A stretch of DNA of 12,444 nt from Pseudomonadota bacterium. GTDB taxonomy: Bacteria > Pseudomonadota > Alphaproteobacteria > Rhizobiales > Xanthobacteraceae. The DNA lies in NCBI GenBank assembly GCA_021823875.1, contig JAKAMD010000063.1:1-12444 (forward strand). Reading direction: 5' to 3'. The notes beneath the pieces are model-generated. The model searched no databases and was not told the origin of the DNA. It worked only from the letters and a program-made list of their open reading frames with translations. Position 1 is the stretch's first letter. Each line of letters starts with the position of its first letter. Shown here piece by piece: positions 1-6,884 of this stretch. A program made the position numbers and the translations under genes.

Positions 1-255
1 ATCGCACCGGCATTGAAGGGGTTGACGCGTAGCGGTGCGAGCATTTTGCTCATTACGGTCATTCCGGGCGGCTTCCTCGTACATCTCAGCAGCGGCGTCA
101 TCGTCAGCCTCGTGCACGGCTATATCTGGGACAAAGGTAGCGAGAACAAGGAGGTGATTCTCGCTAAGCTCAAGGAATGCCTCGGGGGCCTGGGCGACAC
201 CACACAAGAGCTTCTGGCCCTCTCGGGCACAGCTTCCGATAGCAATTCTAAGTAA
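1..255 (+). CDS. Hypothetical protein, 3' end only (5' end outside window)
   Basis: The reading frame is open from the first base and stops at TAA 253-255, giving at least 84 residues. A TTG at 13 could be a start, but no ribosome binding site can be judged there, so I treat the gene as cut by the left edge. The visible part has a hydrophobic stretch of about 30 residues (Gly/Ile/Leu/Val-rich, around residues 12-42 of the visible part), compatible with a membrane segment or hairpin. A short polar tail follows, rich in Lys/Glu and then Ser/Thr. Codon use is less GC-biased at third positions than in the genes downstream. I do not recognise the family and infer no function. It is separated from the next gene by 228 bases that hold a palindromic repeat, so the two are probably not co-transcribed. 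Confidence 0.45.
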   Translation: MAPALKGLTRSGASILLITVIPGGFLVHLSSGVIVSLVHGYIWDKGSENKEVILAKLKECLGGLGDTTQELLALSGTASDSNSK

Positions 256-325
256 GCTTTTTAGAAAATAACGTCGCACATTTCGACGCTGTGAAATCCA
301 GCAAAACTTTCCTTGTTGTAGATTC

Positions 326-413
326 GTCATGCCCGCGCTTGTCGCGGGCATCCACGCCTTTAAGGCATTGCGCGTTGCAAGACGTGGATGGCCGGGACAA
401 GCCCGGCCATGAC
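326..413. repeat. Nested palindromic intergenic repeat (two hairpins inside one large inverted repeat)
   Basis: The outer arms are 326-360 and 379-413. The reverse complement of the right arm matches the left arm at 30 of 35 positions, with an 18-base centre. Each arm also contains its own perfect 8-bp hairpin: TGCCCGCG (330-337) with CGCGGGCA (343-350), and TGGCCGGG (389-396) with CCCGGCCA (402-409), each around a 5-base loop. Four of the five mismatches between arms fall in these inner stems and are compensated within the arm. Elements of this look (CATGCCCG...CTTGT...) are, from memory, dispersed in intergenic regions of Bradyrhizobium and relatives. It lies between the first gene and the aldo/keto reductase, with no coding role seen. 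It could act as an RNA structure or be a non-autonomous mobile remnant. Confidence 0.85.
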
Positions 414-483
414 AAATATAGCTGGCCGCTTCGAACGGTCGTGCTCTAATATTTCGCGGTCAAGTCCCCGCCGGAGTGTCCTC

Positions 484-1341
484 ATGCAGTTGCAGCCGCC
501 CAAAGCCTTCACCCTGTCCGCGCATGGCGCCGAGATGCCGGCGATCGGCTTCGGCACCATGACATTCCCCCGCCCCTGCGCTGAGCTGGTGGCGGCGGCG
601 ATCGCCTGCGGCTACCGCATGATCGACACCGCGCGCAAATACGGCACCGAAGCGGAGGTCGGCGAAGGCATCCGCGCCAGCGGGATCAAGCGCAGCGAAT
701 TGTGGGTCACCACCAAGGTGACCGAATTGGACGCGCGCGAGGCGGACTTTCTCAAGTCGGCCGAGACCAGCCTGAAGACTCTTGGTCTCGACTATGTCGA
801 CCTCCTGCTGGTGCACTGGCCACAACCCAAGGTGCCGTTCGCCGAGACGCTGGGCGCGCTCGCCAAGGCCAAACGCGCCGGCCTCGCCCGCCATATCGGC
901 GTGTCGAACTTCACGCTCGCCATGCTGGACGAGGCCTGGCGCGTCTGCCCGGAGCCGCTGATCACCAACCAGCTCGAGTATCATTGCTATCTGCCGCAGG
1001 ACCGCATGCTGGCCGCGCTCAAGCGCTACGGCATGATCCTCACCGCCTATTGCCCGGTGGCGCGCGGCGAACTGCTCAACGATCCCGTCGTCGGCGAGAT
1101 CGCCAAGGCGCACGGCAAGACGCCCGCGCAAGTGGCCCTGCGCTGGCTGATCCAGCAGCCGATGGTGGCGGCGGTGCCGCGCGCGCTCACCAAGGAACAC
1201 ATCACGGAAAATCTCGACGTGTTCGATTTCGCGCTCAGCGACGAGGAGATGACGCGGCTGTCAGCCTTGCGCGCCCGCCGGCTGCGCGTGGTCGATCCGC
1301 CCGAGCGAGCGCCGAAATGGGACGAGGAGCCGCTGGCCTGA
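484..1341 (+). CDS. Aldo/keto reductase (2,5-diketogluconate reductase-like)
   Basis: Predicted soluble NADPH-dependent oxidoreductase of 285 residues that reduces aldehydes or ketones, folded as a TIM barrel. The family tetrad is intact: Asp48 (in IDTA), Tyr53 (in KYG), Lys78 (in TTKV) and His111 (in LVHWP). Further AKR landmarks are HIGVSNF, TNQLEYH, the AYCPVARG strand and a C-terminal cofactor segment ending in ITENLDVFDF. Length is normal for the DkgB/AKR5-like group (about 265-290). The start at ATG 484 has GGAG at 473-476, seven bases upstream, and begins right before the first family-like strand. An in-frame ATG at 388 lies inside the palindromic repeat and is not credible. The gene stands alone and converges with the small zinc-ribbon gene 64 bases downstream. 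The natural substrate cannot be read from sequence: 2,5-diketogluconate, methylglyoxal or other carbonyls are all possible. Confidence 0.93.
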   Translation: MQLQPPKAFTLSAHGAEMPAIGFGTMTFPRPCAELVAAAIACGYRMIDTARKYGTEAEVGEGIRASGIKRSELWVTTKVTELDAREADFLKSAETSLKTLGLDYVDLLLVHWPQPKVPFAETLGALAKAKRAGLARHIGVSNFTLAMLDEAWRVCPEPLITNQLEYHCYLPQDRMLAALKRYGMILTAYCPVARGELLNDPVVGEIAKAHGKTPAQVALRWLIQQPMVAAVPRALTKEHITENLDVFDFALSDEEMTRLSALRARRLRVVDPPERAPKWDEEPLA

Positions 1342-1405
1342 GGGAGCGCGCGGCGGCGCGTACAACGGCATTGAGAGATGGCAGCCCGTTCGTGGGCCGA
1401 CCGCC

Positions 1406-1633
1406 TTACGCCACCAGCGACGTCGGCAAGGCTCTACGGATCAATTCGCTGGGCGGCACAACGCCTTGCGGATGAAGGTGATCGAGGGTCTCGAACTCGT
1501 CGCCGCAATGCCAGCAGCACCAGAAATGATGGATCTCCTGCACGGTGACGAATTCCGAACGCTCGGGCGCAAACGCATCCTCTCCGCATTTGGGGCAATG
1601 GATAGAATGCCGCAGGAATGCGATTGTCGTCAT
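1406..1633 (-). CDS. Small CxxC/CxxC zinc-ribbon protein, 75 aa
   Basis: A 75-residue protein beginning MTTIAFLRHSIHCPKCGE. It has two metal-binding knuckles, Cys13-x2-Cys16 and Cys40-x2-Cys43 (the latter within WCCWHCG), separated by a 23-residue segment. This is the layout of a short zinc ribbon. I recall closely similar small proteins of unknown function from Bradyrhizobium genomes, but no role has been assigned that I know of. The start is well fixed: ATG at 1633-1631 is preceded by a full AAGGAGG six bases upstream. The open frame continues back to 1741, but that longer start lacks such a site and would overlap the candidate regulatory box. No signal peptide or membrane helix is visible, so it is probably cytoplasmic. 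The gene converges with the aldo/keto reductase and diverges from the cluster starting at 2089. The upstream FixK/FNR-like box suggests, but does not prove, control by oxygen. Confidence 0.82.
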   Translation of the reverse strand: MTTIAFLRHSIHCPKCGEDAFAPERSEFVTVQEIHHFWCCWHCGDEFETLDHLHPQGVVPPSELIRRALPTSLVA

Positions 1634-1639
1634 CGACGG

Positions 1640-1646
1640 CCTCCTT
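1640..1646 (-). promoter_or_regulatory. Strong ribosome binding site fixing the start of the zinc-ribbon gene
   Basis: The minus strand reads AAGGAGG here, a full match to the anti-Shine-Dalgarno sequence, six bases before the ATG at 1633. This is why the 75-residue start is preferred over the longer open frame that begins at 1741. Confidence 0.8.
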
Positions 1647-1687
1647 TTTGTCGTTCTTGTCCCGCACGGAAGCATGGGAATATGTGT

Positions 1688-1701
1688 AAGCTCGCGAGCT
1701 T
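1688..1701. promoter_or_regulatory. 14-bp perfect palindrome, candidate operator
   Basis: AAGCTCGCGAGCTT is its own reverse complement. It lies 55-68 bases upstream of the zinc-ribbon start. On the minus strand it falls in the spacer between a loose -35-like CCGACA and a -10-like CATATT (1684-1679), where a bound regulator would interfere with or remodel the promoter. The promoter hexamers are weak, so the site is only a candidate. No regulator gene is present in the window to pair it with. Confidence 0.35.
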
Positions 1702-1715
1702 TGTCGGCGGTTGCA

Positions 1716-1729
1716 ATGATCTGGATCAA
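1716..1729 (-). promoter_or_regulatory. Candidate FixK/FNR-type binding site
   Basis: Read on the minus strand the sequence is TTGATCCAGATCAT, matching the CRP/FNR-family consensus TTGAT-N4-ATCAA at 9 of 10 defined positions. It lies 83-96 bases upstream of the zinc-ribbon ATG. In rhizobia such boxes are bound by FixK/FnrL-type regulators under low oxygen. If the -10-like CATATT at 1684-1679 is used, the box centre would be about 50 bases from the transcription start, which is not the classical -41.5 spacing, so the geometry is imperfect. It could also serve the divergent cluster, though it is some 360 bases from that start. Confidence 0.45.
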
Positions 1730-2088
1730 GGTGCAGCGCACACTTTAATTGTGCGTCGCGATTAGAGATCAGACGAACGCCGCACGGCAATCCCCTGCAA
1801 AGCAGTACCGGCTTGGACGTCAAGGCGGCGAGCAGTACCGCCGAGCAGAAGCTTCCGCCATTGCGGTCTCCCACACACGCAGCGTCCTGGTGGCTTGCGC
1901 CTCGGGCCGCGGCAAGCCGAACCGCTGACGGCCCGCCGTCCGCCCCGATTTCAAAGGGCCGGCGATACCGCTTTTGATTGCAATGGTCGGCCGGGGACCC
2001 GTTCCGCCTTTTGACATAAGCCAATGCCGAAACCCCGCCGTTGGCTAGCGTTTCAACCCCTTGTTCGGTCACGTGCATGGGGGCGACA
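1730..2088. other. Non-coding stretch upstream of the four-gene cluster
   Basis: No gene with credible start and coding character is visible on either strand. The 10-base word AGCAGTACCG occurs twice, at 1801-1810 and 1831-1840, exactly 30 bases apart. A perfect TTGACA lies at 2011-2016, but no acceptable -10 follows at the usual spacing. The promoter of the cluster should lie here and I cannot place it. The stretch could include a decayed gene, since short open frames on both strands look like residue of coding sequence, but I cannot identify one. Confidence 0.5.
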
Positions 2089-2670
2089 ATGGCTTCACGC
2101 TGGCTGCGCTGGACGCTGGCTGCGATCGTGGTGCTGCTGGCGATATTCGTGCTGCTGGCGATCGATCCGTCCGGCAGCCTTCTGTTTCGCACCATCGGTC
2201 TGATCGGCATGGCGCTTTTCGCGCTGTCGGTCGTGATCATGCTGCTGACTTTCCGCAAAGCGCGCCGCTTGTCGCCCAAAGCATTGCTGTTTGCCGCCGC
2301 CATCAGCGTCTTGTGCACGAGCTTTTTCTTCATGCTTGCGGGGATGCCGATTTCGGGTGGCGCCGTGGTGCTTGCCACCGGGGCCGGCGCGATGGTCGGC
2401 ATCGGCTGGGCGATGACCAACCTGCTGTTCGTCGACGGCGACATGGTGCGCGCGCGCGGCGATCTTTGGTTCCTGGCGGTGTGGGGCGTTTCGCTGGCAT
2501 TGCCGCAACTCGCTGCCCTCATCGGTGGACGCACCCCTTATGCGATCGCGGTGGTGTCGTTCCTCGGGATGGGACTCGCCGTCGGGAACAGCCTCGCTTT
2601 GCTGGCGCGCTATTGCCGCGTGCAAAAGCGCGCCCGCGCGCAACAGGCATCGATCGGGACGACATCATGA
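2089..2670 (+). CDS. Six-helix inner-membrane protein of unknown function (cluster protein A)
   Basis: A 193-residue polytopic membrane protein. Hydrophobic segments lie at about residues 8-25, 35-55, 65-84, 90-114, 126-145 and 151-172. Basic stretches at the N terminus (SRWLRW), between helices 2 and 3 (FRKARRL) and at the C terminus (RVQKRARAQ) put both ends and that loop in the cytoplasm. A second cytoplasmic loop (VDGDMVRARGDLWF) joins helices 4 and 5. No catalytic motif is seen and I do not recognise the family. The ATG at 2089 is chosen because a G-rich run (2079-2083) sits five bases upstream and the hydrophobic region begins at once; in-frame TTG 2041 and ATG 2077 are alternatives. 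Its TGA overlaps the next ATG as ATGA (2667-2670), so translation of A and B is probably coupled and their products may form one complex. Confidence 0.75.
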   Translation: MASRWLRWTLAAIVVLLAIFVLLAIDPSGSLLFRTIGLIGMALFALSVVIMLLTFRKARRLSPKALLFAAAISVLCTSFFFMLAGMPISGGAVVLATGAGAMVGIGWAMTNLLFVDGDMVRARGDLWFLAVWGVSLALPQLAALIGGRTPYAIAVVSFLGMGLAVGNSLALLARYCRVQKRARAQQASIGTTS

Positions 2671-4052
2671 GCAATTTCTGCACGGCCTGCGGCGCGCGGC
2701 TTCCTGCCGAGGCGAAATTCTGTCCGGCATGCGGCGCGCCGGTCGCTACCGCGTCAATACCGTCGACGCCGGAGCCCAAGCCGGCAGCCGCTCCAATCGC
2801 ACCTCCAGAGACTCCACAAGCCGCGCCGCCGGCACAGCCCTCGCGCGCCGGCCGGCGCAAGGGTTTGCTGATCGCGAGCCTCGCGGGCGGCGGCGTGCTG
2901 TTAGTGGCCATTCTGCTGATGAGCGGACCGAGCAATCCCCCGTCAACGACAAAGACAACGGCAACGGTAACGGTAGACACGCCAAGCGCCGGCGACGCCT
3001 CCGCGACAATACCGCCCGCGCCGCCCGCGGGTGCCGCCGCCGTCACGGCCAAGCGTTGGGAGCACTACACCAACACGCGTTACGGCGTGTCGCTCGACTA
3101 TCCCGCCGACCTGTTCGCCATCCAGCCGCCGCCGCCCGACAATGCCGGCCGCTCCTTCGAGGCCAAGGCGCTGAAGGCACGCTTCCATGTCTACAGTCAC
3201 GCCAACGCGCTCGATGCCTCGGTCGACGAATTGCAGGCCGAGGACGTGCTCGACATCGGCGACGCCAACGCCACCAAACGGAAAGGCACGGACTGGTACC
3301 AGGTCATCGGCCGGCGCGACGGCGATCTGAACGGCGAACACATCATCCGTCTCGTGGTGCTGAGCGAAGGCAATACCATGGTGCACCGGCTGGAAATCGC
3401 CATGCCGGCCGCGATCAGCGAGGCCTTCGAGCCGATCGCGACGCGCATGGTGCGCAGCCTGCGCATCGATCCGAGCATTCCGGAAAAGGCCGCGGCCAAT
3501 GCGGGCTCCCAACCGGCAACGGCTGCACCCGCGACAACGGCAACTTCAGCACCGCCAGCCACGGAACGCGCGTGGCAAACCATCGACTCGCTCGGCCTCG
3601 GCTTGCAAGCCCATGGTGCGCGCAAGACCGCCGGCGTCTCGTTGCAGATTCCGGCCGACTGGCAGCGCGTGGCACTGCCGGAAAAGTTCCTGCTCGAATA
3701 CGCGCCACGCGCGGACGGCGGCAAGCTGCGGCTGCTGATCGAAGCGCTCCGCGTGCCGACCAATATCCCGCTCGCGCGCGAAGCTGAGGCGATCAAGTCC
3801 ACCATCAAGCCCGGCGTCGAAAACTATCAGGAACGCAATGAAACCGACACGCAAGTGGCACGACGCCCGGCGCGGCGACTGACGCTGATCTTCAAGACGA
3901 TGGATGAGCCCTATCTGCTGCGGCAGCAGTATCTGCTGGTGCGCGCCGGCGGGACGGTGTTCAAAATTCTGGTGCAGGGACCGGACGCGGAGGCTGCAGC
4001 GATCGACGCGCTATTCGCGCACGTGGTCGCGACGCTGGCCGTGGCCGGATAA
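2667..4052 (+). CDS. Zinc-ribbon, membrane-anchored protein with tandem extracytoplasmic domains (cluster protein B)
   Basis: A 461-residue protein. Residues 4-24 form a double-CxxC zinc ribbon (Cys5, Cys8, Cys19, Cys22, spacing CxxC-x10-CxxC). Residues 27-60 are a Pro/Ala-rich linker ending in a basic patch (RAGRRK), and residues 66-85 are one membrane helix. The basic patch before the helix places the ribbon in the cytoplasm and the rest outside. A Thr/Pro/Ala linker leads to domain 1 (about 131-270, opening with W-x-x-Y-x-N-x-R-Y-G-V-S). A second low-complexity linker (about 271-300) leads to domain 2 (about 301-460). Both domains share the layout of a G-V-S-L entry strand, a 'PAD' turn and a closing helix after a strand ending V-H-R-L-E or V-F-K-I-L. 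This resembles PsbP/DcrB-fold domains, many of which are exported; the fold call is by eye. The start overlaps the stop of A. The next gene follows after 5 bases. No enzymatic residues are recognised. Confidence 0.82.
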   Translation: MSNFCTACGARLPAEAKFCPACGAPVATASIPSTPEPKPAAAPIAPPETPQAAPPAQPSRAGRRKGLLIASLAGGGVLLVAILLMSGPSNPPSTTKTTATVTVDTPSAGDASATIPPAPPAGAAAVTAKRWEHYTNTRYGVSLDYPADLFAIQPPPPDNAGRSFEAKALKARFHVYSHANALDASVDELQAEDVLDIGDANATKRKGTDWYQVIGRRDGDLNGEHIIRLVVLSEGNTMVHRLEIAMPAAISEAFEPIATRMVRSLRIDPSIPEKAAANAGSQPATAAPATTATSAPPATERAWQTIDSLGLGLQAHGARKTAGVSLQIPADWQRVALPEKFLLEYAPRADGGKLRLLIEALRVPTNIPLAREAEAIKSTIKPGVENYQERNETDTQVARRPARRLTLIFKTMDEPYLLRQQYLLVRAGGTVFKILVQGPDAEAAAIDALFAHVVATLAVAG

Positions 4053-4057
4053 ACCAG

Positions 4058-6865
4058 ATGGTCCGAGGCAAGACCTTTCTTCCGGTTTTCGTCGCGCTGT
4101 TAGCGCTTACGCCGGACTGGCGCGGAGCGGCATTCGCCGATCGTGAACAGCTTTCGGATGCCTGGCCTGCCGGCAATTGGATATTTTCCTTTTACCTGCC
4201 CGACTCCTACCTGCCCAAGGGTTTCTACTACGACCCCAATGGACGCCATTTCATCTTCCAGACCGTCGATCCGGGTTGCGACGAGGCGCATTGCCGGCGC
4301 TATTTCATCGGACCGAGCGCCTACTGCGCCAATTACAGTCTGTCGGCGAAACCGGGCGAAACCACCGCGCCGATGGGGTACGGGCGCACCAACTTCACGC
4401 CACGCACCATCGGCGACGGTATTCAGGGATATTGGAACGAGAACTTCCGATCCGAGAGCGCACTGCAGAGCACCTTCGTGTTCAAGATCGGCTCCTGTGT
4501 GATGGGCCTCTATATCGACGCCGGCCAGGCGAGCCCCAAGCGCGGGCCTAAACGGTTTGCCCGCCCCAGCGAAGCGGAGGTTCTGCAAACCTATCAGCAG
4601 TTTCACGCCGCGTTTGGCCGCTACATCGCCGACCGTGGCTGGATGAAGCTCGAAGGCTCGCGTAAGAAACCGGATTTCAGCCAGAAGGCGCCACCGTCCG
4701 GCAACCAGACGGACATTCAAGAAGCACCACCTCCCAGCGCCGAGACTGAATCGCCGATTTCGGAACTCACCCCCGCTGAAATTGCCGCTGTCGCCGGTGT
4801 GGCCGGCGGCACCGCATTGCTTGGTTCGCTATTACTCTTAGGCGCATCAGGGGTGCGGCGCGACGAGGTGATCGAGGCGATCCGCGAACTGCTGCGCGGC
4901 CGCGTGCCAGAAGACCCTTACGAGGCGTGGAAGAAGAAGTACGAGGCGCTCGGCTGGCGCTATTCGGAGAAGAACGGCGTCGCGACCTTCGATCCGGTCG
5001 ACGGCGCGCGCAATGAAGCGGGCGAAGTGTGGTCCAGCGCCGAAGGCGGCTTCGTGCGTGAAGGCGAGCCGCCGCCGGCCACGCCCTCGTTTGCGCCACC
5101 GAAAGACGGCGACGTGAACAAGCGCGGTGAGGTATGGAGCTCGTTCTCCGGCGGCTACGTCGAGCGCAAGACCTACGAGCAGGACATGGCGAGCCGGGCG
5201 GCGCTGGCTGAGAAGGATCGCCGCGACTTCGATGAGATGGCGCGCGGTCCCGACGCCGATGTCGCCGAACTGCATCGCAAGATCGCCGAGACACGGCAGC
5301 AGGGCGAGGCGATGCACACTTATTTCAAGGCGCGCGATCAATTGTTGGAAGCCGTCGGCGACCAGCGCATCCGCGAGGGCCTCGATGCGGCGCAGGACGA
5401 GGCCCGCTCGGGCCTGTTCGAGAATCTCAGCGGCCGGCTGCTGCAAACGCCGGCCGATTACCGCAAGGGCCTGGAAGGCCTGGTGCCGCTCGCCGATGTG
5501 ATCGGCAACCAGATGCGGCCGGACTACACGCCGACCTACACCTATCTCGACGCCATGCACGACACCGTGCTGCAGACCGGCGCGCTGGCGCTCGATGCGA
5601 TGGCGACCAAGGGGATCGCCAGTTCGGCGGTCAACAGCGGGCTCGCCATGCGCGACGCCGCGCGCGCCGGAGCGGACACCACCGGTGTGCTCACAGCCGG
5701 CGTCAAGGCGGCGGTCACCGACTATCTGTTCGGCAAGGCGGTTCATCTCGGCGCCGGCTATGCGGGCGACGCCTGGCGGGCGGCCCGCAGTGCCGTGACC
5801 GGCGCGGCCGAAAGCGCCGCCGACGCGCTCGGCCAGACCGTCCGGCACAGCAACGTCGCCAGCGATCTGGTCGAGCAGATGAAGCACAATTTCGACACGC
5901 TGGAGAAAGGCGTGCATCGCGACGCTTCCGGCCGCATGCGCGCTTCGATCACCGACGTACTGGAAGTGCAGAAAAACCCGCATCAGGTGCGCGCGCTCAA
6001 GCAAGGGGGCTCGTTGTCGACGCAGGAAGCCTTCAACAACACGTTGCGCAACGAGGTCTACAAGCCGCACGACCAGATGCTGCTGGAACGGTTGCGCCAG
6101 ACCAATCCGGAGCTCGCCGACAAGAAGCTGATGGTCCACGAGTTCCGCACGCCGGGCAAAAGCGCCAATCCGATCAATACCGACCGCGACTTCCGGGTGC
6201 TGATGCAGAACAACGAAGGCAAATGGGTCGAGGTGCCGAAGACCCAGTGGGAGAAGCATTCCAACGATGTGTTCGGCGAATTGACCTACTTCGACCGTTC
6301 GAAATGCCCGCAGAACATGACGCTCGACCAGCAGAAAGCCTGGTGGGCCGAGCAGCACGGTCATACGCCGACCGACCGCGCCTTCCGCGAGGCGAGCCGC
6401 GATTACTCCGACCAGGCGATCGATCTGATCACCGGGCGGCGCACGCAGACTGCCCAGCCGCGCATCGCCGATCTCAAAGATATCGCCTCCGGCAAGGTGC
6501 CGCCGCCGGCGCAACCGGTGAAGCTCGCCGATCCACAGGCGCTGGCGCAGCAGTTCCGCGACAAGGTCGACGGCAATCTGCGGCGCGGCGATCCATTCGA
6601 GGCGATCGCGCAGGCGCAGAAGGGCGTCGATACGCTCGACACGGTGCGCAAGGCCTATACGACGCAAGGCCTGCCGGCCGGCGAACTGCCGGGCAATCTG
6701 CGCCAGGCGATGGACCTGGTGAAACAATCGAACCTGCCGGTGCATCCCGACGCCGGAACGCTGCACCGGCTCGAAAACGATCTCGGCCGTCTCGGCTTCA
6801 GCGGCCTCGACGACTTCAGCCACAAGCTGTCGAGCCAGTTCGAGGGACTGAAATGGTCACATTAG
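4058..6865 (+). CDS. Large exported single-pass membrane protein with polymorphic-toxin-like architecture (cluster protein C)
   Basis: A 935-residue protein of unknown function. Residues 1-27 look like a signal peptide (basic start, hydrophobic core, Ala-x-Ala before Asp28). Residues 28-190 form a domain with four cysteines (Cys74, Cys79, Cys90, Cys147), as expected outside the cytoplasm. After a polar Pro-rich linker there is a membrane helix at about 240-265, preceded by acidic and followed by basic residues, which puts the remaining 670 residues in the cytoplasm. There follow two GEVWSS repeats (from residues 322 and 357), a charged helical region (about 372-470), a Gly/Ala-rich helical region (about 504-594) and a C-terminal region. 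The latter contains NTDRDFRVL (707-715) and DRAFREASRDYSDQ (773-786). The Gly/Ala-rich stretch before a polar C-terminal domain is reminiscent of polymorphic toxins and phage-related proteins, but I recognise no catalytic toxin family. It starts 5 bases after B without a clear ribosome binding site, which suggests coupling. Confidence 0.78.
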   Translation: MVRGKTFLPVFVALLALTPDWRGAAFADREQLSDAWPAGNWIFSFYLPDSYLPKGFYYDPNGRHFIFQTVDPGCDEAHCRRYFIGPSAYCANYSLSAKPGETTAPMGYGRTNFTPRTIGDGIQGYWNENFRSESALQSTFVFKIGSCVMGLYIDAGQASPKRGPKRFARPSEAEVLQTYQQFHAAFGRYIADRGWMKLEGSRKKPDFSQKAPPSGNQTDIQEAPPPSAETESPISELTPAEIAAVAGVAGGTALLGSLLLLGASGVRRDEVIEAIRELLRGRVPEDPYEAWKKKYEALGWRYSEKNGVATFDPVDGARNEAGEVWSSAEGGFVREGEPPPATPSFAPPKDGDVNKRGEVWSSFSGGYVERKTYEQDMASRAALAEKDRRDFDEMARGPDADVAELHRKIAETRQQGEAMHTYFKARDQLLEAVGDQRIREGLDAAQDEARSGLFENLSGRLLQTPADYRKGLEGLVPLADVIGNQMRPDYTPTYTYLDAMHDTVLQTGALALDAMATKGIASSAVNSGLAMRDAARAGADTTGVLTAGVKAAVTDYLFGKAVHLGAGYAGDAWRAARSAVTGAAESAADALGQTVRHSNVASDLVEQMKHNFDTLEKGVHRDASGRMRASITDVLEVQKNPHQVRALKQGGSLSTQEAFNNTLRNEVYKPHDQMLLERLRQTNPELADKKLMVHEFRTPGKSANPINTDRDFRVLMQNNEGKWVEVPKTQWEKHSNDVFGELTYFDRSKCPQNMTLDQQKAWWAEQHGHTPTDRAFREASRDYSDQAIDLITGRRTQTAQPRIADLKDIASGKVPPPAQPVKLADPQALAQQFRDKVDGNLRRGDPFEAIAQAQKGVDTLDTVRKAYTTQGLPAGELPGNLRQAMDLVKQSNLPVHPDAGTLHRLENDLGRLGFSGLDDFSHKLSSQFEGLKWSH

Positions 6866-6884
6866 TACGCAGTGGAGCGATGGC

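Noticed and set aside
231..262. Possible terminator at the end of the first gene: AGCTT/AAGCT arms followed by TTTTT
   Set aside because: The outer stem is 5 bp with a large, irregular loop and overlaps the stop codon; too weak to call.
460..1200. A 246-codon minus-strand frame opposite the aldo/keto reductase
   Set aside because: The plus strand carries the full AKR tetrad and cofactor motifs; the minus frame has no recognisable features.
1347..1360. GC-rich hairpin (CGCGC-GGCG-GCGCG) after the aldo/keto reductase as a terminator
   Set aside because: The stem is only 5 bp and no T run follows on either strand.
1801..1840. Direct repeat of AGCAGTACCG, 30 bases apart
   Set aside because: Only two copies of a 10-base word with no third unit or symmetry; may be chance or coding residue.
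2011..2016. Perfect TTGACA as -35 box for the four-gene cluster
   Set aside because: No -10-like hexamer lies at 15-19 bases; the sequence there is cytosine-rich.
2061..2666. Upstream extension of cluster protein B in the same frame
   Set aside because: It would overlap nearly all of protein A in another frame and has a low-complexity His/Arg-rich translation. The ATG at 2667 starts directly before the zinc ribbon and overlaps the stop of A.
4847..6823. A 658-codon open frame on the minus strand opposite cluster protein C
   Set aside because: Its translation is Arg/His/Leu-rich with no domain pattern, as expected from the opposite strand of a GC-rich gene. The plus-strand frame has a signal peptide, helix and motifs.
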